Below, piece after piece: positions 17,198-26,664 of a stretch of 64,000 nt of DNA. A program made the translations under genes and the position numbers. Origin of the DNA: Oceanospirillum beijerinckii DSM 7166 (GTDB taxonomy: Bacteria > Pseudomonadota > Gammaproteobacteria > Pseudomonadales > Halomonadaceae); contig NZ_AULT01000022.1 in assembly GCF_000422425.1 (NCBI RefSeq), forward strand, positions 40,795 through 104,794. Reading direction: 5' to 3'. The notes under the pieces were generated by a model. It ran no database searches. It was not told where the DNA came from and saw only the letters and a list, made by a program, of their open reading frames with translations. Within the stretch, counting starts at the first letter, position 1, and each line of letters begins with the position of its first letter.

Positions 17198-17244
17198 AAA
17201 ACCAAGTATAAACCCTTGGTTTTTTAAAAAAGGTTTGCTAACCT
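17198..17244. promoter_or_regulatory. Palindromes in the MaoC / malonyl-CoA decarboxylase divergent promoter region
   Basis: A 9-bp perfect inverted repeat AAAACCAAG (17198-17206) / CTTGGTTTT (17215-17223), followed by a shorter one AGGTT (17231-17235) / AACCT (17240-17244), sits in the 169-bp region between the two divergent genes. This is a good position for an operator shared by both; the regulator is not identified. Confidence 0.5.
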
Positions 17245-17298
17245 GCACAGCAACAAAGGGTTGAACTCCTGTACTCAAAGCGCTGAATGAGGTGAAAC

Positions 17299-18690
17299 AT
17301 GCAGGCAAAAGAAAGCAGCATCCTGGAAAAAACCATTCTCAAACTTCTGCCTCTTTGGCGTGACTCGAACGAGGGGCGCCGATCCCGGGATCAACTGGAA
17401 TTGTCAGAGGATTTAACCGCAGCGGATGAACAGGTGCTTAAACAGTGGATCGATGCCTGCCTGTCGGATGAAGGTGGCGAGGTTGCCGCGCGGGCAAAAG
17501 CAGCGGCCTTAGGTAATGGCTTTCTGTCGCTCAGTGATAAAGGCCGTATGCGTTTTTTAAAGCTGCTATCGGAGCATTATGGCACCAATGAGCAACAGCT
17601 CAGTGAACTGATTCAACAGTGGCAGACCACCTCAGGCAATGAACGAAACCAGCTTGAAAGCTCATTAAGAGCGGCACTTGAGCCCGTACGGATGAAGTTA
17701 CTGACTCAATTCAGTGAATTACCACAGGGAGTAAAGTTTCTCGTGGATATGCGAGCCGAACTGTTGGCACTAAAAAAAGACGCCCCTGAACTCACACCTT
17801 TGGAGCAGGATCTAAAGCGTCTGCTAACTTCCTGGTTTGATATTGGCTTATTGCAGTTAGAGCAAATCACCTGGCATTCCAGTGCCGAAATACTGGAAAA
17901 ACTGATCGCCTATGAGGCCGTACACGCCATTCGTAGCTGGGATGACCTGAAGAACCGATTGGATTCGGATCGAAGATGTTTTGCTTTTTTCCACCCGAGC
18001 ATGCCCAACGAACCTCTGATTTTTGTTGAAGTAGCCTTGGTCAACGGTCTGTCCGATAACGTGCAGCATCTATTGGATATCTCCGCACCGGTAGAGGATA
18101 TCAAACAAGCAGACACGGCTATTTTTTACTCTATTTCCAATGCTCAGAAGGGGCTGGCGGGTATTAGCTTTGGCAACTTTCTGATTAAGCGCGTAGTAAA
18201 GCTGCTACAAGCCGAGTTTCCTCAGCTCCAACAGTTTTCCACGCTATCTCCTATCCCAGGCTTATGTCGCTGGATACAAAAAGATCCTGATCTCTTGGCT
18301 GAGCTGAGCTGGCTGGAAAAGCTACAAAGCCAACAAATCAGTGATGCCCAGATCACTCCGGCACAAAAAGAACAGCTCATGACCATTGCAGCCTATTACC
18401 TCTCATCTGTCAGACAGCAAAACAAACATGGCAGGGCCGGTAGTGCTAAAGATCCTGTCGCTCACTTTCACCTGAGTAATGGTGCCCAGCTGGAGCGCCT
18501 GAACTGGATGGCGGATAGCTCTGTTAACGGCTTAAAGCAATCCGGCGGACTGATGGTGAACTATCTCTACAAACTGGAAAAGATCGAAAGTAACAGTCGC
18601 AAATACAGTGAGCAGGGCACGATCAACATATCCGGCAAAGTGCGCAAGCTGTTAAAAGCCCCGGCGCTGAAGCTCAAAGAAGCCAGCTAG
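17299..18690 (+). CDS. Malonyl-CoA decarboxylase
   Basis: A 463-residue protein that matches malonyl-CoA decarboxylase: helical N-terminal domain (~1-150) and a GNAT-fold catalytic domain with RRCFAFFHPSMPNEPLIFVE (~225-245), the STLSPIPGL stretch and the LNWMADSS segment near the C-terminus. It converts malonyl-CoA to acetyl-CoA and CO2, removing malonyl-CoA or allowing growth on malonate. ATG with AGGTGAAAC upstream. No malonate transporter or MdcABC complex is beside it. Divergent from the MaoC hydratase, in a fatty-acyl-CoA context. Confidence 0.92.
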   Translation: MQAKESSILEKTILKLLPLWRDSNEGRRSRDQLELSEDLTAADEQVLKQWIDACLSDEGGEVAARAKAAALGNGFLSLSDKGRMRFLKLLSEHYGTNEQQLSELIQQWQTTSGNERNQLESSLRAALEPVRMKLLTQFSELPQGVKFLVDMRAELLALKKDAPELTPLEQDLKRLLTSWFDIGLLQLEQITWHSSAEILEKLIAYEAVHAIRSWDDLKNRLDSDRRCFAFFHPSMPNEPLIFVEVALVNGLSDNVQHLLDISAPVEDIKQADTAIFYSISNAQKGLAGISFGNFLIKRVVKLLQAEFPQLQQFSTLSPIPGLCRWIQKDPDLLAELSWLEKLQSQQISDAQITPAQKEQLMTIAAYYLSSVRQQNKHGRAGSAKDPVAHFHLSNGAQLERLNWMADSSVNGLKQSGGLMVNYLYKLEKIESNSRKYSEQGTINISGKVRKLLKAPALKLKEAS

Positions 18691-18740
18691 TCCAGTAAAG
18701 AGCAACTCAAATTTCTCTATCGGAAGGGTATCCCCCTATA

Positions 18741-18772
18741 GCGTAGACTCGGCATTAGCGTAGGCTCGGCAT
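18741..18772. repeat. 15-bp direct repeat downstream of malonyl-CoA decarboxylase
   Basis: GCGTAGACTCGGCAT (18741-18755) recurs as GCGTAGGCTCGGCAT (18758-18772) with one mismatch, 17 bp apart, in the 163-bp convergent gap. No function seen. Confidence 0.5.
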
Positions 18773-18853
18773 CTCTTTTTGAACGGGGATCGATCACGTC
18801 TGCCATTCCCGTTGTATGACTGGCTTATCGTCAGATCACTTGATCTGCACATT

Positions 18854-19783
18854 TCACTCACTCTGTATTATCCGTTTAGGGTGGCTGTAAATCGTTTGGT
18901 AAACAAAACCCCGAAACCATTTATGCAGCGGATCGTGGTGCATACGGGCGTGCCAAAACATAGAGATATCAATAGCAGGGATCTGAAAGGGTGCGTCCAG
19001 CACTGAAAAACGGTCCAGATCCACATAGCGGCGAATAAAGTTTGCCGGTAGTAAAATCATAAAGTCGGTTCTGGCGATAATTTCCAGGGCCGCAAAGAAG
19101 TGAGGCACCCGTACGGCAATCTTCCGAGCCATACCTTGCTTTGCTAATAGCTCGTCAATATCACTATTGCCGCTGCCGGTAGGACTGATCATGGCATGAT
19201 CCTGCTGAAGGTAATCCTCCAACGAAATGTAGTGTTCATGAGGATGTCCACGACGTACCAGCACCTGAAAGTGGTCATGGGCAACCACACGCTGGAAGAT
19301 ATCTGCAGGAGGCTCAGTCGCCCCACCAATAATCAGGTCGACTTTGTTATCTTCCAGCTCCGTTAACAGATTAGAACGCCAGTCCAGGGCTGAGAGTTGC
19401 ACATTGGGTGCCGCTTTATTCAACAAAGGCACCAGACGGGGAAGAATACTATGGCTGCCGTAGTCTGTTGTTGCCAGGCGTATACTGCCTTGATAAGTAG
19501 CGGGGTCAAAGGCATCTGGAATCAACAGTTCACTGACACCTTCCAATAACTTATTTAGCTGTGGCTGCAGCCGTTCTGCTTTTGTTGTCAGGGCAAGGTG
19601 TTTGCCGGACTTTACCAATAATGGGTCATCAAACATCTGGCGTAGTTTTGCCAGAGTACGGCTCACCGCCGATTGGGTCAGGTTGAGTTTTTCTGCAGTC
19701 TGGGTGACATGCTTTTCTTCTAACAGTACCTGTAGTGTCACCAAGGCATTGAGATCAAATTTTCTTAAGGTCTTGATATTCAT
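18854..19783 (-). CDS. LysR-type regulator (LeuO/NodD-like)
   Basis: A 309-residue LysR protein. The HTH (~8-65; VTLQVLLEEKHVTQTAEKLN, then SAVSRTLAKLRQMFDDPLLV) is of the NodD/LeuO/NahR type with the FDDPLLVKSG tail, and the effector domain covers ~95-300. It is divergent, across 205 bp, from a thioesterase and a MaoC gene, which are its likely targets. The region between contains the AT-rich dyad-like TTAATGATTAATAATCAT. Effector unknown. Confidence 0.9.
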   Translation of the reverse strand: MNIKTLRKFDLNALVTLQVLLEEKHVTQTAEKLNLTQSAVSRTLAKLRQMFDDPLLVKSGKHLALTTKAERLQPQLNKLLEGVSELLIPDAFDPATYQGSIRLATTDYGSHSILPRLVPLLNKAAPNVQLSALDWRSNLLTELEDNKVDLIIGGATEPPADIFQRVVAHDHFQVLVRRGHPHEHYISLEDYLQQDHAMISPTGSGNSDIDELLAKQGMARKIAVRVPHFFAALEIIARTDFMILLPANFIRRYVDLDRFSVLDAPFQIPAIDISMFWHARMHHDPLHKWFRGFVYQTIYSHPKRIIQSE

Positions 19784-19988
19784 CCGTTACCCCAAATATC
19801 AGTAGATGGCTATCAGTCCTGCTTCCACGATGCCGTATAGTACGCTTACAAAGTTAATGATTAATAATCATGACAGTCATTTCAACAATGAATTTAACTT
19901 ATGCGTAAAAAGAGTCAACAATAGTTTCAATTCTGGTTCCACTGCATTTGAAAGCCAGATTGTTGTTTGAAGAATATCGGAGAAAACC

Positions 19989-20441
19989 ATGTCTCAGAAT
20001 GGTGATGCACTGTATCAGAAAGAGTTTGAAGTTCGTTGGTCCGATTGCGATGCCAACCAACATATGCGCCACAGTGCTTATGCCGATCTATGTGCACACA
20101 CCAGGGTCGGTTTTATGAATCAGATCGGCATGACTGCCGAATGGTTAAAAGAGCAGGGGTTAGGCCCTGTTCTATTTAAAGAAGAAACCGAGTATTTCCG
20201 TGAGCTGTTTATGGGTGAGCAGGTCACAGTAACACTGGAGCCTGGAGAGCCCACCGGTTCACAGAAGTCCATCCAGGTTGTTAATAAGGTCTATCGTCAA
20301 AACGGTGAGATTGCCGCTGTACATAAAGCAGTTTTTGGTTGGTTTGATAGCGAAAAGCGCAAAGTAGTCGAACTGCCCGAGCGTATCCGTCAAGTCTGTC
20401 TGCTGGAGTTTCAGGCCTTGCCGTCCGGTAATGATACTTAA
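19989..20441 (+). CDS. Hot-dog fold acyl-CoA thioesterase (4HBT/YbgC-like)
   Basis: A 150-residue single hot-dog domain. The FEVRWSDCDANQHMRHSAYA segment has the acid and His/Asn positions of the 4HBT/YbgC active site, and residues ~60-130 form the remaining strands (KEETEYFRELFMGEQVTVTL). Such enzymes hydrolyse acyl-CoA thioesters. CGGAGAAAACC precedes the ATG. It is followed 117 bp later by a MaoC-like gene and is divergent from a LysR regulator, so the three may form a small fatty-acyl-CoA regulon. Chain specificity unknown. Confidence 0.88.
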   Translation: MSQNGDALYQKEFEVRWSDCDANQHMRHSAYADLCAHTRVGFMNQIGMTAEWLKEQGLGPVLFKEETEYFRELFMGEQVTVTLEPGEPTGSQKSIQVVNKVYRQNGEIAAVHKAVFGWFDSEKRKVVELPERIRQVCLLEFQALPSGNDT

Positions 20442-20558
20442 GCATTCAGAACACAGGGCTGAAGAGTGTCCGAAGTAGTGACAGTATCTGAGGCCAGCAT
20501 TAAGCGGCAGGAACAGCAGCCAAGATATAACATCAGACATGCCTGACAGGAGAGATAA

Positions 20559-21017
20559 GTGGAGCGATATTTAGATGATTTTATTCAGGGCGAGGTAATC
20601 ACAGGCCCTGGATTCACACTGAGTGAAGGTCAGGTTCTGGATTTTGCCCTGACCTATGATCCGCAACCGTTTCATATTGATGCCCAGGCCGCAGCTGAAA
20701 GCCCCTATGGCGGGGTTATCGCCAGTGGTTTTCAGACACTGTCGCTGTGTTTTCGTATGATCATACAGTCTGGAGTGTTTAAAGCGGTCAGTATGGGGGG
20801 CCCGGGTATTGATGAATTGCGCTTTTTAGCACCGGTTCGCCCTGGAGACACGATCACACCAAGTGCGGAAATTATTGAGGTAAAACCTTCCCGCTCTAAG
20901 CCGGATCGTGGTGTACTGCGCATTCAGTTCAGAGGTTATAACCAACACAGAGATGAAGTGATCAGTTTTATTGTCATTATGATAGGACGCCGACGTCCAG
21001 AGCAGAGTGAGAAATAA
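20559..21017 (+). CDS. MaoC-family dehydratase/hydratase (GTG start)
   Basis: A 152-residue hot-dog protein with the MaoC motif FALTYDPQPFHIDAQAA (Asp/His pair ~residues 33-38), ASGFQTLSLCFRM and the PVRPGDTI strand. The start is GTG at 20559 with CAGGAGAG upstream. It is the second MaoC-like gene in the window; this branch is often annotated as acyl dehydratase and acts on enoyl-CoA or amide-linked intermediates, with unknown substrate here. Co-oriented with the thioesterase and followed by a strong terminator. Confidence 0.88.
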   Translation: MERYLDDFIQGEVITGPGFTLSEGQVLDFALTYDPQPFHIDAQAAAESPYGGVIASGFQTLSLCFRMIIQSGVFKAVSMGGPGIDELRFLAPVRPGDTITPSAEIIEVKPSRSKPDRGVLRIQFRGYNQHRDEVISFIVIMIGRRRPEQSEK

Positions 21018-21156
21018 CCATGATTTCTCTTCCCATACAGGGAATGGCACATCAAAAGCTTTTAGCGATGGACAACAGCTATTCAGGCAATCAGTGAAAT
21101 TAAGCTTTGCATAGAACCGATTTGGGTGACATAGCCCGGCAATTGCTGTCATTCGA

Positions 21157-21187
21157 CCCTGTTCATTTTTGAACAGGGGTTTTTTTC
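21157..21187 (+). terminator. Rho-independent terminator after the thioesterase-MaoC pair
   Basis: Perfect 9-bp stem CCCTGTTCA (21157-21165) / TGAACAGGG (21170-21178) with a TTTT loop, then GTTTTTTT. The rest of the 317-bp gap 21018-21334 holds nothing else I can identify. Confidence 0.93.
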
Positions 21188-21334
21188 GTCATTTGATTGT
21201 TAAAAATGACGGTGATATTCATTAACAGGTTTATTGCATCACCTACCTTTCAGCCAGTTCCTGGGAAGTCGATAATCCTGTTTCAGATGCCCTATGATGG
21301 CCTCAATCGCTTTTTAGCTTTTGTTTTGAGTCTG

Positions 21335-23155
21335 CTAGTGGGTTTGATGCTCACCATAAAGTTTGTGATAAATGCCACCTTGCTCAAGCAGCTCATCATG
21401 ACTGCCCTGCTCCATAATACAGCCATCATCAAACACATAAACCTTATCGGCTTGTTTCACCGCACTCAGTCGATGCGCAATAATCAGTGTTGTGAGCCCC
21501 TGCAGGAACTGCTCCAAAGCACGATGCAGTTTCGCCTCGGTCTCTGTATCCAGAGCTGATGTGGCCTCATCCAGGATCACCACCTTAGGTTCTGCCAATA
21601 TCATACGAGCAATAGCCAAACGTTGACGCTGACCACCGGATAAACGTAAACCTTTCTGCCCCACCAGAGTAGCTAACTGCTCATCCAGCTCTTCAACAAA
21701 GTCTTTTAGCTGAGCAATCTCCAACGCTTGCCAAAGCTGTTCATCATCAAAGGTTAGCCCCAAAGTCAGATTATCTCTGATCGAACCATTAAACAGGGCT
21801 GGATGCTGCAGTACTGTTGCGACAGAATCACGTACCTGTTGTAAACCGATCTGCTCTATCGGTACTCCACTAAAACTGATCTGCCCCTGTTCCATGGGAT
21901 AGAGACCCAAAATCGCCTGAACCACGGTAGATTTACCACCGCCACCGGCACCTACCAAAGCCACTTTTTCGCCAGGCTGCACCGTTAGACTCACGCCTTT
22001 AAGTACCGCTTCATTATCACCATAGCGAAGATGAAGATCTTTAATCTCAATACTGGCGGTCTCGGCAGCTGCGAAAGGATTAGTCTGGCACGGATAAACC
22101 GGCTCCTGTTGCAGGGATAACAGGTTATTTAACCGCCCCGTTGCCGCCTTGGCCGCAAACCAGGAGTATTGAATTCCCAACACTTCCTGTACTGGCCCCA
22201 TCATAAACCACAGGTAGCCAAATACCGCCAGCATCTGTCCCACGGTCAGATCAGAGAACAGCACCATAAGCATCGCCAGAGCGCGAAACAGATCAAAACC
22301 GAATAGAAATACCAGAAAACTTAAACGACTGGTGGCATCGCTTTTCCACTCAAAATTAGCGGAATGATCTTTAACCGCCTCTGCTTTACCCACCAAACGC
22401 TGAATATAATGACCTTCCCGGTTACTGGTTCTTAGCTGCTGGATCACGTCAAGCGTTTCTGATAGTGCCAATTGGAAGGCTTCAAAAGCCGAGTTCTGGC
22501 TTTTCTTCAGTTGCTTGACATGTTTGCCCAAGCGCATGGTGACCCAGATCACCAGAGGATTAAGCAGCAAAATAAACAGCGCCATCTGCCAGTGCATCCA
22601 CAATAGAATGACAGCTGCACCTATCAACGATAATACTGCCACAATAAAACGACTGACCGATGAGCTGATAAAGCGGTCAATCGTATCAACATCCGTCACA
22701 AGATGAGACGCCACCGCACCGCTACCGAGCGTTTCATACTCCGCCATAGAGATACGCTGTAAATGCTGCAGTAAACGTCGGCGCAACATAAACACCACAT
22801 CTTTTGAGATCAGGGTAAATTCCCGGGTTTGCCAGACGTTTAACACCAAAGCGACCAGACGCATCGCAATCGTGGCAACCAACACCAGAGAGATATACAA
22901 CACAGGACCGTGCCAATCACTGGGAAATAACCCATTGGACCAAGCGATCAGCTGCCCCGGCTGATCCAGTAAAACTTCATCGACCAACAAAGGAATCAAT
23001 AGGGGCACAGGCACACTGACCACCGTTGCAATAATCGCGATCAGATTGGCCAGGATCAGCTCTTTTTTATGCTGCTTCACCACCTGCCATAAACTGGCAG
23101 GGCTGATCTCCGCCATTTCACGTTCAGCTTTATCCGGTAAGGGTTGGTATTTCAA
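21335..23155 (-). CDS. ABC exporter, fused membrane domain and ATPase (MsbA/MdlB-like)
   Basis: A ~606-residue half-transporter: six membrane helices (~30-310) and an ATPase domain with Walker A GAGGGGKST (~400), LSGGQRQRLAIARM, Walker B VVILDEATSALD and the H-loop IIAHRL. The frame begins at 23209, but GGAG lies seven bases before a TTG at 23155 (LKYQPLPDK), which I take as the start. It is a type IV exporter of lipid, peptide or drug; substrate cannot be told. The Walker A has GGGG where most have SGSG. It is divergent from plsB by about 180 bp. Confidence 0.88.
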   Translation of the reverse strand: MKYQPLPDKAEREMAEISPASLWQVVKQHKKELILANLIAIIATVVSVPVPLLIPLLVDEVLLDQPGQLIAWSNGLFPSDWHGPVLYISLVLVATIAMRLVALVLNVWQTREFTLISKDVVFMLRRRLLQHLQRISMAEYETLGSGAVASHLVTDVDTIDRFISSSVSRFIVAVLSLIGAAVILLWMHWQMALFILLLNPLVIWVTMRLGKHVKQLKKSQNSAFEAFQLALSETLDVIQQLRTSNREGHYIQRLVGKAEAVKDHSANFEWKSDATSRLSFLVFLFGFDLFRALAMLMVLFSDLTVGQMLAVFGYLWFMMGPVQEVLGIQYSWFAAKAATGRLNNLLSLQQEPVYPCQTNPFAAAETASIEIKDLHLRYGDNEAVLKGVSLTVQPGEKVALVGAGGGGKSTVVQAILGLYPMEQGQISFSGVPIEQIGLQQVRDSVATVLQHPALFNGSIRDNLTLGLTFDDEQLWQALEIAQLKDFVEELDEQLATLVGQKGLRLSGGQRQRLAIARMILAEPKVVILDEATSALDTETEAKLHRALEQFLQGLTTLIIAHRLSAVKQADKVYVFDDGCIMEQGSHDELLEQGGIYHKLYGEHQTH

Positions 23156-23333
23156 AAGTGATCTCCGTAACGCCGAAATAATTCGGTATAGGCAGCCTCT
23201 GCACACCATAGATGAGAGAAGCCTTTAACTCTTTTAACACGTATACTAACGGGCTTAATGACATTGTAATGACCAGGCGGTTTTGCCTGCTCTAGCCGGC
23301 TCTTCAGTAAAAATATTCAGGAAGCTATACGAG

Positions 23334-25982
23334 ATGATGCGCCCAGCCAGTTCTGTTGAATCTGATAATACATTACTCAACCGACTGCAAAATGTTGCCT
23401 TACGTGCCTTACAAGCACTATTGATACTATTTATCCGCATTCGTTTCCACGGCAAACAACCCGACGGTTTTCAACTGGATATTGCTAAGCCGACAAGCAG
23501 CAGTCAATCTGCAGAGCCCCCCCAAGCCTCAACCCGTATTTGCTATGTGCTATCCAGCAAAAGCCTGACTGAGCGTCTGCTGCTGTCCTACATCAGTCGT
23601 AAGTTTACTCTACCTCATTCTGAACAACCCCTCATCTTTACAAATGATCAGACGGGCCACGACGCTTACTATGAGAGCGCCAGCTATCTCGCCCTGCATC
23701 GTGGTTATTATCGCCAGCTTGGACTATTGGGTTCATCCGGCTTACCCCTGCATTCACTCTCACCACGTCTCGTTAGAATTATGGCGCACCTGCTTGATCA
23801 TCCTGAGCAGGATGTCCAACTGGTTCCCGTATCGATCTTCCTGGGCCGCTCTCCTGGAAAAAGTCAAAACAAACGTAACCTTTTTAATGACCAGCGAGGC
23901 TGGCTGCGCCAGGCAATAAAACGGTTCAGTGATATCGTCTTCCATGGTCGTCATACACTGGTCCATTTTGCTGAACCCGTTTCCCTTCAGGAACTGATTA
24001 GCACCAGCGAACAAGTCACGTTAAATCAACACTGCCGCAAAGCGGCTCGTCTGTTACGGGTACACTTTCGCCAGATACGCCAAGGCATTCTTGGACCAGA
24101 GTTAACCGAACGTAAGCAACTGATCCATCAACTGGTTGACAGTGATGCAGTACGTTTGGCTATTCATCAGGCCGTCGAACAGAAGCAACTGAGTAAACAT
24201 AAAGCTCAGGCCAATGCCCTGCGTTATGCTGATGAGATTGTGGCTAATGTTTCCTTTAGTACACAAAAGCTGTTTGATGTTTTGCTGAGCTGGCTGTGGA
24301 ACCGCCTGTATGACGGTGTTGATATCCATAATATTGAGCAGGTGCAGGAAACCGCTAAACACAGTACGCTTGTTTATGTCCCTTGCCATCGCAGCCATAT
24401 GGACTATCTACTGCTCTCTTATGCGTTATTCCATAACGGTCTGACACCCCCACATGTCGCGGCTGGTATTAATCTGAATATGCCATTGGTGGGCTCGCTA
24501 TTGCGTCGCGGCGGTGCTTTTTTCCTGCGCAGAAGCTTTAAAGATAACCCGCTATACGCTGCGGTATTTTCCGAATACCTGGCCTATCTGCTCAATAAGG
24601 GTTACGCCACGGAATATTTTGTCGAGGGTGGTCGCAGTCGTACCGGTCGTACGTTAACCCCCAAACCAGGCATGATCTCCATGACCATTCGCGGCTATCT
24701 GCGCAACCCTCATCGCCAGATTAAACTGGTGCCTGTGTATATCGGTTATGAGAAAGTCGTTGAAGCGGGCACCTATCTGGGCGAGTTGCGCGGTAAAGAG
24801 AAAAAAGGTGAACCTCTGTTTGATCTGCTGCGTTCGCTAAAAACCCTGAAACAGCACTTCGGCAAGGTCAGCCTGTCATTTGGCCAGCCTATTGATCTGA
24901 CCAATAGCCTCAATCATCATGTGCCAGGGTGGCGTGATTCTACGACAGGGCCGCGCCCTGAATGGTTACCGGAAGCCGTCCACCAAGTGGCTCAACAAGT
25001 CGCGGTTGGCATTAACCAAGCGGCTACCCTGAACGGTGCCAATCTAAGTGCACTGGCTCTGCTAACCTCAAGCCGCCTCACTCTGGAAGAAAGCACACTG
25101 CTGGAGTTTTTACAGCTTTGTCGCCAGCTGCATAATGACAATGTCGGATCGTCTCAAACGACCGCACAGCCGCCAGGCTCTTTGCCTTTATCAGCACCTT
25201 TATGTCAACAAGATGCAACTCAGCTGCTGGCAGAAGCAGAAAAGCTGCAATTGGTCACCCGTTTACCCCACAGCTATGGTGATCTGTTGCAACTGAATGA
25301 TACCCAGGCTGTGCTGATGACCTGGTATCGCAACAATGTGTTGCATCTGTTTGCCCTGCCATCTCTGATCGCCTTCTGCTTTAACCAGCAACGGCAACTC
25401 AATAAAGTGACCCTGATAGAGCAGGTCAATCGTTTATACCCTTTGGTGCAGAAAGAGCTGTTCCTGCCCTGGCCAATGGAGCAACTACCTGCAGAGATTG
25501 AACGCCTGTGCCAATGGCTAATGGCGCAAAAACTCATACAAGTATCCGCAGACAACGACGAGCAACTTGAAATAAATGAGAATGATCAAGGCAAGCAAAC
25601 TCTGTTAAAGATGTTAGCCAAACCCATTCAACCAACTCTGGAACGAGGCTATCTGATCATTGCTCTCTTACTGCACCATGACTCAGGGTATTTTGATCAA
25701 CAACAACTGGAGCAGGAAAGTCAGATACTGGCTCAACGCCTTTCGATTCTGCATGGCCTGAATGCACCAGAGTATTTCCACAAACCTTTGTTCCAGCAAC
25801 TGACTCAGGTTCTACTCTCTCTCGGTTACCTCTCTCTGAGCCAAGACAACAAAATCTGTTTCAACTCTCAACTTCTCAGTTTAGCGAATAAATGCCGCGA
25901 TCTATTTGACCCCGCCATTCGACACAGTATTCAGCAGCTGACAGACAAAAAAAGAGAAGAAATCCACAAAACTATCGAATAA
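23334..25982 (+). CDS. plsB: Glycerol-3-phosphate 1-O-acyltransferase PlsB
   Basis: An inner-membrane-associated enzyme that acylates the sn-1 position of glycerol-3-phosphate, the first step of phospholipid synthesis. The frame opens at a TTG at 23283; the ATG at 23334 is preferred (882 residues, AGGA upstream), longer than E. coli PlsB (807). Acyltransferase block I is VPCHRSHMDYLLLSY (~350); later blocks are GGAFFLRRSFKDNPLYAAVF, FVEGGRSRTGR (~430) and PVYIGYEKV. N- and C-terminal helical regions flank the catalytic domain. Divergent from the ABC exporter. Confidence 0.95.
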   Translation: MMRPASSVESDNTLLNRLQNVALRALQALLILFIRIRFHGKQPDGFQLDIAKPTSSSQSAEPPQASTRICYVLSSKSLTERLLLSYISRKFTLPHSEQPLIFTNDQTGHDAYYESASYLALHRGYYRQLGLLGSSGLPLHSLSPRLVRIMAHLLDHPEQDVQLVPVSIFLGRSPGKSQNKRNLFNDQRGWLRQAIKRFSDIVFHGRHTLVHFAEPVSLQELISTSEQVTLNQHCRKAARLLRVHFRQIRQGILGPELTERKQLIHQLVDSDAVRLAIHQAVEQKQLSKHKAQANALRYADEIVANVSFSTQKLFDVLLSWLWNRLYDGVDIHNIEQVQETAKHSTLVYVPCHRSHMDYLLLSYALFHNGLTPPHVAAGINLNMPLVGSLLRRGGAFFLRRSFKDNPLYAAVFSEYLAYLLNKGYATEYFVEGGRSRTGRTLTPKPGMISMTIRGYLRNPHRQIKLVPVYIGYEKVVEAGTYLGELRGKEKKGEPLFDLLRSLKTLKQHFGKVSLSFGQPIDLTNSLNHHVPGWRDSTTGPRPEWLPEAVHQVAQQVAVGINQAATLNGANLSALALLTSSRLTLEESTLLEFLQLCRQLHNDNVGSSQTTAQPPGSLPLSAPLCQQDATQLLAEAEKLQLVTRLPHSYGDLLQLNDTQAVLMTWYRNNVLHLFALPSLIAFCFNQQRQLNKVTLIEQVNRLYPLVQKELFLPWPMEQLPAEIERLCQWLMAQKLIQVSADNDEQLEINENDQGKQTLLKMLAKPIQPTLERGYLIIALLLHHDSGYFDQQQLEQESQILAQRLSILHGLNAPEYFHKPLFQQLTQVLLSLGYLSLSQDNKICFNSQLLSLANKCRDLFDPAIRHSIQQLTDKKREEIHKTIE

Positions 25983-26078
25983 CCCTATGATTACGATATT
26001 TTTTTTCACAAAAGCTGTGTTAGGATCAAGCCTACATATTCTTTTACTACAGAGCAGGGTTTATTCAGGAGAATTCTG

Positions 26079-26537
26079 ATGAGCAACTCAACGGATCAAA
26101 TGATTGCAACGAACAAAGACTGGTTTCTGGAAAGCCTGGTCACCACAGTAAACAACACAGGCCTTGAGATCGGTATCACCCTGCAAATGGATGGTTTCTT
26201 AGTATCTGGCTTCCTGGTAAACGGCGGCAAATACTTCGAAGGTTTCTCTGATGAATTCATCTCAGAAACAGCGGCCCATTTTGGTGACAATGAAGCACTG
26301 AGCACCATTCAGCAGGCTTTTAATACTTATGCAGGCATGTATGCACCCAAAGAGGGTGAAGAAGCGGCTGCCGATAAAGCCAATTATATCCACCTGCAGG
26401 ATGCCCGTTTCTTTAACAATACCGGCGCCCCTATCCCAAATAACCGTGGTATGTGGTGGCGTGGTCGTCTGTCTGAGGTTAACGGCTTTATCCTGGGCAC
26501 ACTGAATGCCCAGAGCCCGGAAGAAGAACAAGAATAA
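26079..26537 (+). CDS. GvpU-family gas vesicle accessory-like protein (orphan)
   Basis: A 152-residue soluble protein. The core (DWFLESLVTTVNNTGLEIGI, GFLVSGFLVNGGKYFEGF, YIHLQDARFF, PIPNNRGMWWRGRLSEVNGF) matches my memory of the GvpU family, named for a gas-vesicle cluster protein in Bacillus. No structural gas-vesicle gene is visible in the window, so this is an orphan whose function is open. AGGAGAATTCTG precedes the ATG, and a strong terminator follows. It is transcribed alone between plsB and rsmJ. The acidic C-terminus is a run of Glu/Gln. Confidence 0.75.
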   Translation: MSNSTDQMIATNKDWFLESLVTTVNNTGLEIGITLQMDGFLVSGFLVNGGKYFEGFSDEFISETAAHFGDNEALSTIQQAFNTYAGMYAPKEGEEAAADKANYIHLQDARFFNNTGAPIPNNRGMWWRGRLSEVNGFILGTLNAQSPEEEQE

Positions 26538-26562
26538 CCTCTTGTTCATGGCCGATAAAAAA

Positions 26563-26586
26563 GGAGCACTCAGTGCTCCTTTTTTA
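26563..26586 (+). terminator. Rho-independent terminator of the GvpU-family gene
   Basis: Perfect 8-bp stem GGAGCACT (26563-26570) / AGTGCTCC (26572-26579), T-run 26580-26585; A-rich upstream side makes it possibly bidirectional with the convergent rsmJ. Confidence 0.9.
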
Positions 26587-26664
26587 TTGCCTGGATAAGC
26601 CTAAATACCATTATTCAGACACCAAATCACTGATGCTTTACACCCTGTCTAAGCTCCCCCTAAA

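Noticed and set aside
26079..26537. Evidence for a gas-vesicle cluster
   Set aside because: Only the GvpU-like gene is present; neighbours are plsB and rsmJ.
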